DNA of 64,000 nt from contig JAEZKF010000049.1 in NCBI GenBank assembly GCA_023415575.1, forward strand, positions 20,604 through 84,603. The letters run 5' to 3'. The notes under the pieces are model-generated. The model was given only the letters and a program-made list of their open reading frames with translations. It made no database searches and was not told the DNA's origin. Position numbers and translations under genes: made by a program. Origin of the DNA: Bacillota bacterium (GTDB lineage Bacteria > Bacillota > Clostridia > Oscillospirales > Ruminococcaceae). Of the stretch, positions 9,180-17,685 are shown piece after piece (the stretch's first letter is position 1; the number at the start of each line of letters is the position of its first letter).

Positions 9180-10793
9180 ATGCCGATGTATTTGAAACGT
9201 GACACTATCCGCTTATTAGAAGCTAGTGTGGATGCAATAAGCCTAGCTGTGACAGCATTGGGGCTACCACAACGGCATGAAGTTAGAGAAACATCCTCCG
9301 AAAACGCTATTGCAATTGGTTTGGCTGGTGTCTCGGCTGAGTTAGCAATGAGCGCAATTATTGTACAAGCACAAGGAGAAAAAGCATTACATCATCCGTC
9401 TGGATTTTATAAAACTGGCTCTCATATCGTAGACGACTTTAAAAAACTAATAAATTCACAGATACCCAAAATGCTGTTTTTGACTCAAGGTGTAAAAGAT
9501 CCGACAAAACATATTGCTGAGATATTGAATGCCACTTCAAAATTCAAATTACTAACTATATCACGTGCTGGCGGGCTGCACGCAGGGCTAGGTCCATCTC
9601 GAGATGTATGTATTGCTTGTGTTAATGACGTTATATCTTTTATAGATATATTAGGTCAATCTTCGAGGATGAAAACATATACACAGACATTACCTCGTAA
9701 AATTGAAATGCCCAAAAGCTATGACTTGATAGTAGATGATCTTATTTCTAAAGTAGCTCAGTCTCCATCAGATATTGAAAAGGCAAATGCATTAGCGTCT
9801 ATTTATTTAGTTATTCCAGAATTACCAGATAAAGAGCCCAGTTGGTTTCCTGCATTTGAAAGACTATGTGTCTTCCCAAAAGTAAATGATATAACTTTTT
9901 TACTTGATACTCTTGAATCTTCAAAATATGCTTCGTTAATAAAAGTATCAAAATCTCAAATTGGTTTACCAGTAGTTGTACAAAAAGGCAATCCATCCGC
10001 CCTGCCGATTGAACCACAATACTTGAAAAAGTCTTTTTCCAACATACGGGATCAATTTTACGCTGATAGAGGGACAGCTAATGGCAGATTAGATAAGAAT
10101 TTGCTCGATCCACCTCCTATAGAATCAGTATATGAAGTATTTGCGTTGCAATTTCATGTGCTAGGGATTACGCAGAATGAGGAAGAAATGTTATCGGCTG
10201 TTGATACATGGCCCCTTATTGCGGCAAGTTTATCTTATACCGGTACTTTCGGGCCATATTGGTATTTCGTAAGAAGGACCTCCGATTTGGATCAACTAAA
10301 AAGCTATATAAGTCGAGCTGCAAATATTGGTAAGGGCGCTATACATAATGGTATATTAGAGTTTACAGAAGGCTTTAAGGCAATAAAAGAAAATAAGTCT
10401 CTTTCAAAAAAGATAGGTTTTGCCCGAGCGCTTATTGAGCAATATGAAAAATCAGGTGATAAGCGGAAAAATCTTGTAAAACTATATAGTAAAAATAAAA
10501 ATAATGATAAATGCCTATGCGAAGAAGCAAAAAATGATTTATATCAAATTTGCAATGAAGATAAACCTGTTTCTGAAATGCTGATAAAACTCGCAGAGAA
10601 AACTTATAATTTAACGAGCGAAAAAAGTTATTCTTATTGGGCGCGTGTTATTTGTGAGGCTGCGGTGGAACTCGAAGATACTCAAGGACTTTTGGCGGTA
10701 TTAAAATCTAGTGAGCTCAACGTTGCTCATACTGCAGCAAAGAAAGCGTTGAGAGTAATTGATTTCATTAATTTTGGTCCTAAAATAGAATAA
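9180..10793 (+). CDS. Unrecognised 537-residue protein with a HEPN-like RX4H motif; possible defence gene
   Basis: I do not recognise the full protein. A strong AAAGGAGG site precedes the ATG. Base composition is much more AT-rich than either neighbour and codon use favours A/T endings, so it looks acquired. The N-terminal 170 residues are mainly helical, with an ENAIAIGLAGVSAELAMS helix near 40-58. Near residue 128, a SRAGGLHAG stretch contains R, four residues, then H, which fits the RX4-6H catalytic signature of HEPN ribonucleases. The rest is also largely helical and shows no known domain to me. It stands alone, next to tRNA-Lys and ahead of its own terminator. A HEPN-type abortive-infection role is inference. 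Confidence 0.6.
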   Translation: MPMYLKRDTIRLLEASVDAISLAVTALGLPQRHEVRETSSENAIAIGLAGVSAELAMSAIIVQAQGEKALHHPSGFYKTGSHIVDDFKKLINSQIPKMLFLTQGVKDPTKHIAEILNATSKFKLLTISRAGGLHAGLGPSRDVCIACVNDVISFIDILGQSSRMKTYTQTLPRKIEMPKSYDLIVDDLISKVAQSPSDIEKANALASIYLVIPELPDKEPSWFPAFERLCVFPKVNDITFLLDTLESSKYASLIKVSKSQIGLPVVVQKGNPSALPIEPQYLKKSFSNIRDQFYADRGTANGRLDKNLLDPPPIESVYEVFALQFHVLGITQNEEEMLSAVDTWPLIAASLSYTGTFGPYWYFVRRTSDLDQLKSYISRAANIGKGAIHNGILEFTEGFKAIKENKSLSKKIGFARALIEQYEKSGDKRKNLVKLYSKNKNNDKCLCEEAKNDLYQICNEDKPVSEMLIKLAEKTYNLTSEKSYSYWARVICEAAVELEDTQGLLAVLKSSELNVAHTAAKKALRVIDFINFGPKIE

Positions 10794-10823
10794 TTGCTTG
10801 CCCTTTAACATCATTATATCCCT

Positions 10824-10852
10824 TAAGCCCCGCCCCCGCAGGGGGCTTATTT
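10824..10852 (+). terminator. Terminator after the HEPN-like gene
   Basis: TAAGCCCC (10824-10831) pairs with GGGGCTTA (10842-10849), and a short T-rich tail follows. It begins 30 bases after the stop codon. Confidence 0.8.
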
Positions 10853-10927
10853 TATCCCAAACAAATTGCATCTTCCCGTTCGTTGTGAGATAATATGGCT
10901 TAGACCACACCGGAAAGGAAGCCCGCC

Positions 10928-11710
10928 ATGAAACCTTTTTCTGACCTGTCATGCGCTGATGCGCGCCGCCTGCGCTATGTGCTGTGCGACATCGACGACA
11001 CCATCACAACCGACGGCAAGCTGACCGCCGACGCCTACACCGCACTTTGGCGGCTGCATGACGCGGGTCTGGGCGTTATCCCCGTAACCGGACGCCCTGC
11101 GGGCTGGTGCGACCTCATTGTCCGCCAGTGGCCAGTGACGGCGGTGGTGGGCGAAAACGGCGCCTTTGTGTACTATATGAAGGACGGACACAAGCAGGTG
11201 TTTACCCATCCTTCGGTTGCGCATGACGTTGCGGACAAGCTCGCCGCCGTGCGCGATGCCGCCCTGCGCGGCGTTCCCGGGTGCCGAGTTGCCTCCGACC
11301 AGTTTGCCCGCATCTACGATGTTGCCATCGACTTTCGCGAGGACCCGCCCTACCTCTCCTTTGAGGATGCGGCAAGGATTAAGGAAATCTGCGAATCGTT
11401 GGGAGCACAGGCAAAGGTCAGCTCCATCCATGTCAACGCATGGTTTGGCGAGTACGACAAGCTGAGCATGACCGAGCTGTTTATGGATAAGGTCTTAGGC
11501 GAGACCGACATCAAAAGCACAGTCATCTTCTTCGGAGACTCCCCCAACGACGAGCCGATGTTTCGCTTTTTCCCCATCACCTGCGCGGTTGCGAACATCC
11601 GGCCCTTTCTCGGCAGCATTGCCCACCTGCCCGCCTATGTAACCGAGCGCGAGGGCGGCGCGGGCTTTGCCGAGGCAGTCGACCACCTGCTCTCTTTACG
11701 CGCCGAATAA
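10928..11710 (+). CDS. HAD-IIB family phosphatase
   Basis: 260 residues with the HAD motifs in order: the nucleophile motif DIDDTIT (Asp21 and Asp23), the Thr motif VTGRPAGWC near residue 58, a Lys in the cap region, and the metal-binding GDSPNDEPMF near 200. The C2B cap between these motifs places it in the IIB group with sugar-phosphate phosphatases (Cof, sucrose-6-phosphate and trehalose-6-phosphate phosphatase-like). The substrate cannot be named. The ribosome binding site GGAAAGGAAG supports the ATG. It converges on fruK across a shared terminator; no operon partner. Confidence 0.88.
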   Translation: MKPFSDLSCADARRLRYVLCDIDDTITTDGKLTADAYTALWRLHDAGLGVIPVTGRPAGWCDLIVRQWPVTAVVGENGAFVYYMKDGHKQVFTHPSVAHDVADKLAAVRDAALRGVPGCRVASDQFARIYDVAIDFREDPPYLSFEDAARIKEICESLGAQAKVSSIHVNAWFGEYDKLSMTELFMDKVLGETDIKSTVIFFGDSPNDEPMFRFFPITCAVANIRPFLGSIAHLPAYVTEREGGAGFAEAVDHLLSLRAE

Positions 11711-11725
11711 CCTGATACCATACAT

Positions 11726-11758
11726 AAAAGCGGCAGCCTTCATCAGGCCGCCGCTTTT
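11726..11758. terminator. Bidirectional terminator between HAD gene and fruK
   Basis: AAAAGCGGC (11726-11734) pairs with GCCGCTTTT (11750-11758), with an inner GCC/GGC stem. A-rich and T-rich flanks on both sides allow it to stop the plus-strand HAD gene and the minus-strand fruK, whose stop codon is four bases away. Confidence 0.88.
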
Positions 11759-11761
11759 TTA

Positions 11762-12685
11762 TCAGATACTCAGTTCTTCAATGATTACCTTATCAACAAG
11801 CCCCAAGACAGTCTGCCTTTCGGCTAGCCACGGACTGTAGGCTGTTGCGGTGCCTGCCGCCACCGCCAGCGCAAACGCATCACGGATGCTGCTGTTGTGG
11901 GCGAGCCCTGCAAGAAAGCCCGCAACCATTGAGTCTCCCGCACCCACGGTGCACTGCACCTTACCCGTAGGCGGAGCAGCCTTATATACCTTGCCGTCCT
12001 CCGCGGCCAGAATTGCGCCGTCGCCGCCCATCGACACGAGCACTTGGCGGGCACCCTTCTGCTGAAGCTGCCGAGCATAGCTGACAATCTGCTCATCCCC
12101 TGAGATGTCGCAGCCAAAGAGGTCAGAAAGTTCATTGATGTTCGGCTTTATGAAAAAGGGACGGTAGTCAAGGGCGCGAAGCAGGCGGTCGCCTGTTGTA
12201 TCCACAACCGTCGGTATCTTGCGCGCAGCGCAGTAGGAGAGTATCTGCTCATAGGCATCGGCGGGCGCTGCTTGCGGCATACTGCCCGAAAGCACGACCA
12301 CATCCCGCTCTCCTGCCCGTTTTAGCCGCAGCAGGATGGCGTTCAGCTCCTCCTGCATGATGACAGGCCCCTGGCCGTTGATTTCGGTCTCGGTGTCGGA
12401 GAGTACCTTTACGCTTAGGCGGGAGAAGCCATTGATTGCGGTAATCATATCATGCGGGCACCCGTAGATACCAAGCAGGCGGGTAATCTGCTCGCCCGTA
12501 AAGCCCGCCGTTACACCCAGCGCAACGGTCGGCTGACCAAGCCTTGTGAGTATAACCGAGACGTTGATGCCCTTACCCCCGGGGTAGATGGCCTCACGCT
12601 CGGGACGGTTTACGCCGCCGACGGCAGGACTGGGGAGATTAACCACATAATCAAGCGATGGATTCAGCGTAATGGTGTATATCAT
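11762..12685 (-). CDS. fruK: 1-phosphofructokinase (PfkB family)
   Basis: 307 residues. The family landmarks are MIYTITLNPSLDYVV at the N-terminus, the sugar-binding YPGGKGINVS near residue 35, and the ATP/anion-hole motif VGAGDSMVAGF near 245 with catalytic Asp. It phosphorylates fructose-1-phosphate to fructose-1,6-bisphosphate in the cytoplasm. No PTS fructose transporter or regulator gene is adjacent, which is unusual, so a tagatose-6-phosphate kinase role cannot be excluded. An inverted repeat lies about 60 bases upstream and may be its operator. Confidence 0.88.
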   Translation of the reverse strand: MIYTITLNPSLDYVVNLPSPAVGGVNRPEREAIYPGGKGINVSVILTRLGQPTVALGVTAGFTGEQITRLLGIYGCPHDMITAINGFSRLSVKVLSDTETEINGQGPVIMQEELNAILLRLKRAGERDVVVLSGSMPQAAPADAYEQILSYCAARKIPTVVDTTGDRLLRALDYRPFFIKPNINELSDLFGCDISGDEQIVSYARQLQQKGARQVLVSMGGDGAILAAEDGKVYKAAPPTGKVQCTVGAGDSMVAGFLAGLAHNSSIRDAFALAVAAGTATAYSPWLAERQTVLGLVDKVIIEELSI

Positions 12686-12744
12686 ATCCGCACCCGCACC
12701 TTTCTGTTTTTACTTGCGGCGCAACCAATTCTGTATATACGGCA

Positions 12745-12768
12745 AACGGTAAATTGCAAAATACCGTT
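12745..12768. promoter_or_regulatory. Inverted repeat upstream of fruK, possible operator
   Basis: AACGGTA (12745-12751) and TACCGTT (12762-12768) form a 7-bp dyad in the fruK upstream region. A run of T follows on the plus strand, so a weak terminator is another reading. No regulator gene is nearby to assign it to. Confidence 0.4.
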
Positions 12769-12866
12769 AATTTTTTAACAATCATAGCTGCGCTACACCT
12801 TATTATTACCATTAACATACCATGTTTTTAGGCGAAAATCCACTGAAATTTGTACCACTTTTCAAT

Positions 12867-12894
12867 TTGATTAATCTGTAAACGATGATATAAT
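12867..12894 (+). promoter_or_regulatory. Promoter of the CmpB-like membrane protein gene
   Basis: TTGATT (12867-12872), 16 bases, then TATAAT (12889-12894). It leaves a leader of nearly 100 bases before the ATG at 12991; I see no convincing riboswitch in it. The 305-base gap between fruK and this gene holds only this promoter and the dyad at 12745. Confidence 0.7.
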
Positions 12895-12990
12895 ATAGTA
12901 GCATCTTGAAGTAAATTGGGTGATTAGCTCGTTATATCAATGGCAACTCTTTTAGGCTAATTATCCACTACTTTTCGGAGGTGACAGGTT

Positions 12991-13716
12991 ATGCAGATGC
13001 AAGCTGACATCTGTCTGCCCGAGAATTCTGCTGTGTCTGACGAGACACAAGAGACAAGCCATGTATTCGCTAAAGGGCTGTGTAGAGAAAAACTGTTCTG
13101 GATTTTTATGATTGGCTGCTTTATGGGCGTTGTGATTGAAACAACCTATTGCTTTATTCACAGCCATGTGCTGCTTAATCGGGCAGGCGTATTGTATGGT
13201 CCGTTTAATCCGGTGTATGGTGTGGGCGCAGTCCTCATGACGGTGCTGCTTTACAAAACCGCCGATAAGGGCGACGGCGTTGTATTTATCGGCAGTGCCT
13301 TGATTGGCGGGGCGTTTGAGTATGCGGTAAGCTATTTGCAGGAACGCTTTTTCGGCACGGTATCGTGGGACTACAGCTATATGCTGCTTGACATCAACGG
13401 ACGCACAAATGTACTCTATATGCTGTTTTGGGGCATCTTAGGCGTTGTGTGGATTAAGCGTATTTATCCCATTCTCTCTTCGCTGATTGAGCGGATTCCT
13501 CCAAAGCTGGGCAAGCCCCTTACGGTTGCCCTTGCGGTGTTTATGTTCTTTAATATGTCCCTTTCCGCCCTTGCGGTTGACAGGCAGGCAGAGCGGCGCA
13601 GGGGGGTACCTGCTACCAGCAAGCTCGACCAGGTGCTTGACGAGTACTACCCCGATGATTACCTCGCCGAGGCCTTCCCCAGCATGATGGTGGTGGAGAA
13701 GGACGACGCAGTTTAA
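12991..13716 (+). CDS. Putative ABC-transporter permease-like membrane protein (CmpB family, PF06541 type)
   Basis: 241 residues. After a short polar N-terminus come several membrane helices: FWIFMIGCFMGVVIETTYCF near 35-55, the segment around the conserved YGPFNPVYGVGAV near 70, a VFIGSALIGGAFEYAVSYL helix, and a YMLFWGILGVVWI helix near 145, then a last helix near 180 and a polar tail. The fold matches the family annotated as putative ABC transporter permease, but no ATPase or binding protein is nearby and the function is unknown. The TCGGAGGTGACA site fixes the ATG. Confidence 0.8.
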   Translation: MQMQADICLPENSAVSDETQETSHVFAKGLCREKLFWIFMIGCFMGVVIETTYCFIHSHVLLNRAGVLYGPFNPVYGVGAVLMTVLLYKTADKGDGVVFIGSALIGGAFEYAVSYLQERFFGTVSWDYSYMLLDINGRTNVLYMLFWGILGVVWIKRIYPILSSLIERIPPKLGKPLTVALAVFMFFNMSLSALAVDRQAERRRGVPATSKLDQVLDEYYPDDYLAEAFPSMMVVEKDDAV

Positions 13717-13740
13717 CGGATTCTATATTGCATGCAAGCT

Positions 13741-13786
13741 ATAACAAGCAATTCAGTAAAAGAAAGAATTGCTTGTTATTTTTTTG
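13741..13786 (+). terminator. Terminator after the CmpB-like gene
   Basis: A perfect 13-bp inverted repeat (13741-13753 with 13767-13779) ends in a run of seven T. Confidence 0.92.
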
Positions 13787-13801
13787 CACCCACGGTATAA
13801 T
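13773..13801 (+). promoter_or_regulatory. Promoter of the helicase gene, overlapping a terminator
   Basis: TTGTTA (13773-13778), 17 bases, TATAAT (13796-13801). The -35 box lies inside the 3' arm of the preceding terminator, so the two genes are very tightly spaced. Confidence 0.65.
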
Positions 13802-13836
13802 GAAACCGAATATATGTTTGCGAAAGTGTGTGACTA

Positions 13837-16206
13837 ATGAAGCAGCAAAACAAGCGGGAAATCAGAATATCGGTTCGAACCCTTGTCGAGTTTTTGATGC
13901 GGTCCGGCGACCTTGACAACCGCTTTACCGGGCGTGACCGCATGGCGGACGGGGCCCGCCTGCACCGCAAGCTGCAAAAGTCCTACGGCAAGGACGATAA
14001 GTCGGAGGTGTTTTTCCGCCACACCACTGAGCTTGACGATTTGACCTTTACCGTCATCGGCCGCGCCGACGGTGTTTTGAATCGAAACGGCAGGATGACA
14101 ATAGACGAGATAAAGACCACCACCCTGCCGCTTGAGGAGATAGAAGAGGAAGGGAGCGCTGTTCACTGGGCACAAGCAAAATGCTATGCCTACATGCTCG
14201 CACAGCAGGAAGGGCTTGATGAAATCGATGTACAGCTGACCTATGTGCACGCCGACACCGAGGAAACCCGCGTTTTCCTGCTCACCTTCTCGTTTGACGA
14301 CCTGCGCGCCTTTTATGATTCGCTCATAGAAGGTTATCTTGACTGGGCCCGCATGACAGCTTCTTGGTGTGAGCTACGGGATGCCTCCATCCGCACCCTG
14401 CCCTTCCCCTTTGCCCGGTACCGCGCGGGGCAGCGGGCGCTTACTGCATCCGCTTACCATGCCTTTCGCGATGAAAAGCGCCTGTTTGCTCAAGCACCCA
14501 CCGGCATCGGCAAGACGATGTCCACCCTCTTTCCCGCCATCAAAGCAATGGGCGAGGGGATGTGTGAGAAGCTTTTTTATCTGACCGCCAAGACCATCAC
14601 CCGCACCGTGGCACGTGAGGCCCTTTGCCGGATGCGCGAGCAGGGGCTGCAGCTAAAAAGCGTTGCGCTGACTGCAAAGGAAAAGATTTGCTTTCTGGAT
14701 ACCCCCTCCTGCACGCCGGATGCCTGCCCCTATGCAAAGGGGCATTTTAACCGCGTTAACACAGCCCTGCGGGAGCTAATCGAGCAAAATGACGACATCA
14801 CGCGGGAGGTGGTGGAGCGCTACGCAAAAAAGCACACCGTCTGCCCCTTTGAGCTTTCGCTGGATGCAACGCTTTGGGCGGATGCCATCATCTGCGACTA
14901 CAACTACGCCTTTGACCCGCGCGTCTATCTCAAGCGGTTTTTTGCGCAGGAGGACACCTCCTGCGATTGTATCTTTTTAGTGGACGAGGCGCACAATCTC
15001 GTGGATCGTGCGCGGGAGATGTTTTCTGCCCAGCTTTCGCGCCGTGAATTTGGGCAGATTAAGCGTGCTATCGGCAAGACTGCCCCGTCGCTATCGAAAC
15101 GCCTGACTGCGGCCCAAAAGGAGTTTTCAGCACTAGCCAAGCAATGCCCGGAGGACTCCGAAACGCTGGTGCAGGAGACCTTGTGTGATAAGCTTTACTA
15201 CGCCTGCGAGCACGTTGCCAATGAGCTGGAACGCTGGCTCAAGGATCACGGCAGGGAGGATGACCGCTACGAGCCCATCCTGCAGCTTTATTTTGACTGC
15301 CTTGCCTTTGCCCGAACAGCAGAGATGTATGACAGCCGCTATGTAACGCTTGTTGATGTCAGTGATAGTAACGTGCGGGTAAAGCTCTTGTGTGTAGACC
15401 CGAGCTACCTGCTTGATAAGGCCCTATCGCGTGCACGCAGCGCTGTTCTGTTTTCCGCCACGCTTACCCCCCTTGACTACTTTAAGGAGGTCTTGGGTGG
15501 GCGCAGGGACGATGAAACGCTCAAGCTTCCTTCCCCCTTTTCCCGCGATAATTTGCGCCTACTCCTATGCGACAGTGTTTCCACCACCTACCGCGACCGT
15601 GCGGGCACCTATCATCAGGTTGCCGAGGTCATTGCGGCTACGGTGCAGGGGAAGACCGGCAACTACATGGTGTATTTCCCCTCATACAGCTATCTTGAGC
15701 AGGTGTACGGCCTGTTTTGCACCCTCTGCCCCGACGTCACCACCCTTGTTCAGCGGCAGGGCATGACCGAACCCGAGCGCGAGGACTTTCTCGCCCGCTT
15801 TGAAGAGCAATCGGCGCAAACCTTAGTCGGCTTTGCAGTCATGGGCGGAGCCTTCTCCGAAGGGGTTGACCTGCGGGGCGAGCGGCTAATCGGTACCGTG
15901 ATTGTCGGGGTAGGTCTTGCCCAGCTTAACCCCGAGCAAGACATTGTGCGCGACTACTACGAGCGCGAGAACGGCATGGGATTTGAGTATGCCTATATGT
16001 ACCCCGGCATGAACAAGGTGCTGCAGGCGGCGGGCCGCGTCATCCGCGGGGAAAACGACCGGGGTGTGGTGGTGCTGGTTGACCGCCGGTTTACGCGCCG
16101 CGATTACCTCGCCCTCTTCCCCACCCACTGGCACGGCTGCCTTGTGGTGAAAACCCCCGGCCAGATTGCGCAGTCGGTCAGGGAGTCCTGGCAGCAAGGA
16201 CAATAG
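13837..16206 (+). CDS. DinG/XPD-like ATP-dependent DNA helicase with N-terminal Cas4-like nuclease domain
   Basis: 789 residues. Residues 1-150 carry a PD-(D/E)XK pattern: GRADGV at 75-80, IDEIKT at 89-94 and QAKCYAYM at 113-120. Then comes a superfamily 2 helicase of the Rad3/XPD/DinG group, with Walker A APTGIGKTMS near 219, cysteines between about 284 and 337 suited to a 4Fe-4S cluster (SCTPDACPYAKG region), DEAH at 383-386, and C-terminal motifs ending in QAAGRVIRGENDRG. It should unwind DNA 5' to 3'; the nuclease domain may trim or load it. The ribosome binding site is weak. It stands alone. A repair role is inferred. Confidence 0.9.
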   Translation: MKQQNKREIRISVRTLVEFLMRSGDLDNRFTGRDRMADGARLHRKLQKSYGKDDKSEVFFRHTTELDDLTFTVIGRADGVLNRNGRMTIDEIKTTTLPLEEIEEEGSAVHWAQAKCYAYMLAQQEGLDEIDVQLTYVHADTEETRVFLLTFSFDDLRAFYDSLIEGYLDWARMTASWCELRDASIRTLPFPFARYRAGQRALTASAYHAFRDEKRLFAQAPTGIGKTMSTLFPAIKAMGEGMCEKLFYLTAKTITRTVAREALCRMREQGLQLKSVALTAKEKICFLDTPSCTPDACPYAKGHFNRVNTALRELIEQNDDITREVVERYAKKHTVCPFELSLDATLWADAIICDYNYAFDPRVYLKRFFAQEDTSCDCIFLVDEAHNLVDRAREMFSAQLSRREFGQIKRAIGKTAPSLSKRLTAAQKEFSALAKQCPEDSETLVQETLCDKLYYACEHVANELERWLKDHGREDDRYEPILQLYFDCLAFARTAEMYDSRYVTLVDVSDSNVRVKLLCVDPSYLLDKALSRARSAVLFSATLTPLDYFKEVLGGRRDDETLKLPSPFSRDNLRLLLCDSVSTTYRDRAGTYHQVAEVIAATVQGKTGNYMVYFPSYSYLEQVYGLFCTLCPDVTTLVQRQGMTEPEREDFLARFEEQSAQTLVGFAVMGGAFSEGVDLRGERLIGTVIVGVGLAQLNPEQDIVRDYYERENGMGFEYAYMYPGMNKVLQAAGRVIRGENDRGVVVLVDRRFTRRDYLALFPTHWHGCLVVKTPGQIAQSVRESWQQGQ

Positions 16207-16238
16207 TCAGGCAGGTCATAGACATATTCAAAAAGCAA

Positions 16239-16268
16239 GGGCGTCATCGCAAATTGACGATGACGCCC
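16239..16268. terminator. Bidirectional terminator between helicase and ycxB-like gene
   Basis: A perfect 11-bp stem, 16239-16249 with 16258-16268, with A-rich sequence before and T-rich sequence after. The two genes converge on it. Confidence 0.88.
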
Positions 16269-16284
16269 ATTTTTGCTGCATATC

Positions 16285-16812
16285 CTATCGGTTGATGTAT
16301 CGATACCGGTTTTGAAACTTCGCCACAATAAAGGCCTTGAAGGCACTGACATCCTCAACGTCCTTTTTGCGGATGAGGGATGCCTGATTGGCTGTGATAT
16401 AGAAGATGAAATACTCCTTGCTCTCCAAAAGGTCAAAGAACTGATCGTATTTGAGCTCCCCTGTTGAGTTTAGGGCCTTGTTTTCTATCACAACCTTATC
16501 CTCGTAAAAGGATAAGAGGCTTGTGCTTTCAAAGGTGCCGGTTTTGTCGGTGGTAATCCGCCGCTTGTTTTTGCTTTCCACCTGCAGACAGATAACCCCG
16601 ATGGAAAGGGCAAACATAAAAATCCAAGTAAGAACGAGCCCCAGCAGATTGATGGTGCCGTTCTTCCAGTTTACAAGCAGGCTTGCGGCCAACGCGATGA
16701 TGACGATTATCGGGATGGTGAGTTTATTGCGGCAAAAGGTTGCTATGTATAAGAATTTTCTGTAGTCTTGTCTTTCCATCTTAGTTTGAATCGAAAACAC
16801 AGGCTCCGTCAT
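16285..16812 (-). CDS. YcxB-like membrane protein
   Basis: 175 residues from the ATG at 16812, chosen because AAAGGGGATAACC lies just upstream; the frame is open to 16866 without a site. Two membrane helices sit at about residues 30-75 (ITIPIIVIIALAASLLVNW and a GLVLTWIFMFALSIGVICL segment), followed by a soluble beta-rich domain with a YEDKVVIENKALNSTGELKYDQF pattern, shortened here, that is typical of the YcxB C-terminal domain, and an FIVAKFQNR end. The function of the family is unknown. It stands alone between terminators. Confidence 0.75.
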   Translation of the reverse strand: MTEPVFSIQTKMERQDYRKFLYIATFCRNKLTIPIIVIIALAASLLVNWKNGTINLLGLVLTWIFMFALSIGVICLQVESKNKRRITTDKTGTFESTSLLSFYEDKVVIENKALNSTGELKYDQFFDLLESKEYFIFYITANQASLIRKKDVEDVSAFKAFIVAKFQNRYRYINR

Positions 16813-16900
16813 CTGGTTATCCCCTTTGTAAGTAATCGGTGGTCGTACTAAGACATTGTAACACAACTAGACCCGCCTTTCAATCGCAGCTATGCCAAAG

Positions 16901-16936
16901 CAAAAGCAACCATCACCCGTTTGCGATGGTTGCTTT
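16901..16936 (-). terminator. Terminator after the nitroreductase gene
   Basis: AAAGCAACCATC (16903-16914) pairs with GATGGTTGCTTT (16925-16936). On the minus strand it is followed by a T-rich run and lies six bases after the stop codon. Confidence 0.88.
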
Positions 16937-16942
16937 ATATAT

Positions 16943-17569
16943 TTACCAGTGGTTTATGTGCATCTTCTGCTGGGCGGTAAACTCAAACTGCTTGTGGACT
17001 GCGGCATCAGGTGCGGGATAGCCCAAAGCAAGGAAGCAGGCCATCATGTAGTCATCGGGCACACCGAGCACCTCGCGGATGACTGCCTGCTCCTTTTCAA
17101 ACGGAATCCTCGTCACCCCGTATATCCCCTCCGATGAGGCCGCGATGAGGATGTTCTCAATGCAGCACCACATCGACGCAAAGGCATTCAAATCGCTGAG
17201 CGAACGGGGCTTTAGAAGCGGGGTCTTTTGACGAAAGAAGGGCAGCACAAGACAGGGTGCCGTGTGCAGCATTGCGTATTGCAGAGGGACTGCGTCTATG
17301 TACATCTGGCGCTGGGTTTGGTCGGTGAGCTGCCAATTGTCCAATATCCCTTCCACCTGCTTGCGCGTAAACTTCTTCGGGATGGGTTCAATCAGCTGGG
17401 TGCGCACATCCGGGTCAGATACCACAACAAACTCCCAGCTGCGCATATGGTCGTTACTCGGTGCCCGCAGGCCCGCGGAAATAATCCGCTCCAAAGTCTC
17501 GGGCTCAATGGGTCTTGCATCAAACTCGCGAACTGTCCTGCGCGTAAAAATCGCCTCAAATGCCTCCAT
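16943..17569 (-). CDS. Nitroreductase family FMN-dependent oxidoreductase
   Basis: 208 residues. The N-terminus has the family motif IFTRRTVREFDARPIE near 7-22, then RAPSNDHMRSWEFVVVSD near 33-50, which binds FMN phosphate. The C-terminal half has the IPFEKEQAVIREVLGVPDDY-like stretch and an ACFLALGYP motif. Members reduce nitro, quinone or other acceptors with NAD(P)H. The physiological substrate is not shown by context, as the gene is a single unit. GGAGGACAGCAAG supports the ATG. Confidence 0.9.
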   Translation of the reverse strand: MEAFEAIFTRRTVREFDARPIEPETLERIISAGLRAPSNDHMRSWEFVVVSDPDVRTQLIEPIPKKFTRKQVEGILDNWQLTDQTQRQMYIDAVPLQYAMLHTAPCLVLPFFRQKTPLLKPRSLSDLNAFASMWCCIENILIAASSEGIYGVTRIPFEKEQAVIREVLGVPDDYMMACFLALGYPAPDAAVHKQFEFTAQQKMHINHW

Positions 17570-17650
17570 CTTGCTGTCCTCCCGATTTTTATATCTAAAG
17601 GGAATGTATGTTCGTATTGTACAGCAGTTTTACTGTCATGTCAACTAAAT

Positions 17651-17681
17651 AATGCCATCGGTCTTCCCGACCGATGGCATT
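17651..17681 (-). terminator. Terminator after the alpha-galactosidase gene
   Basis: A perfect 13-bp stem (17651-17663 with 17669-17681, five-base loop). Its position five bases after the stop of the minus-strand gene fits termination there. Confidence 0.85.
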
Positions 17682-17685
17682 TCTC

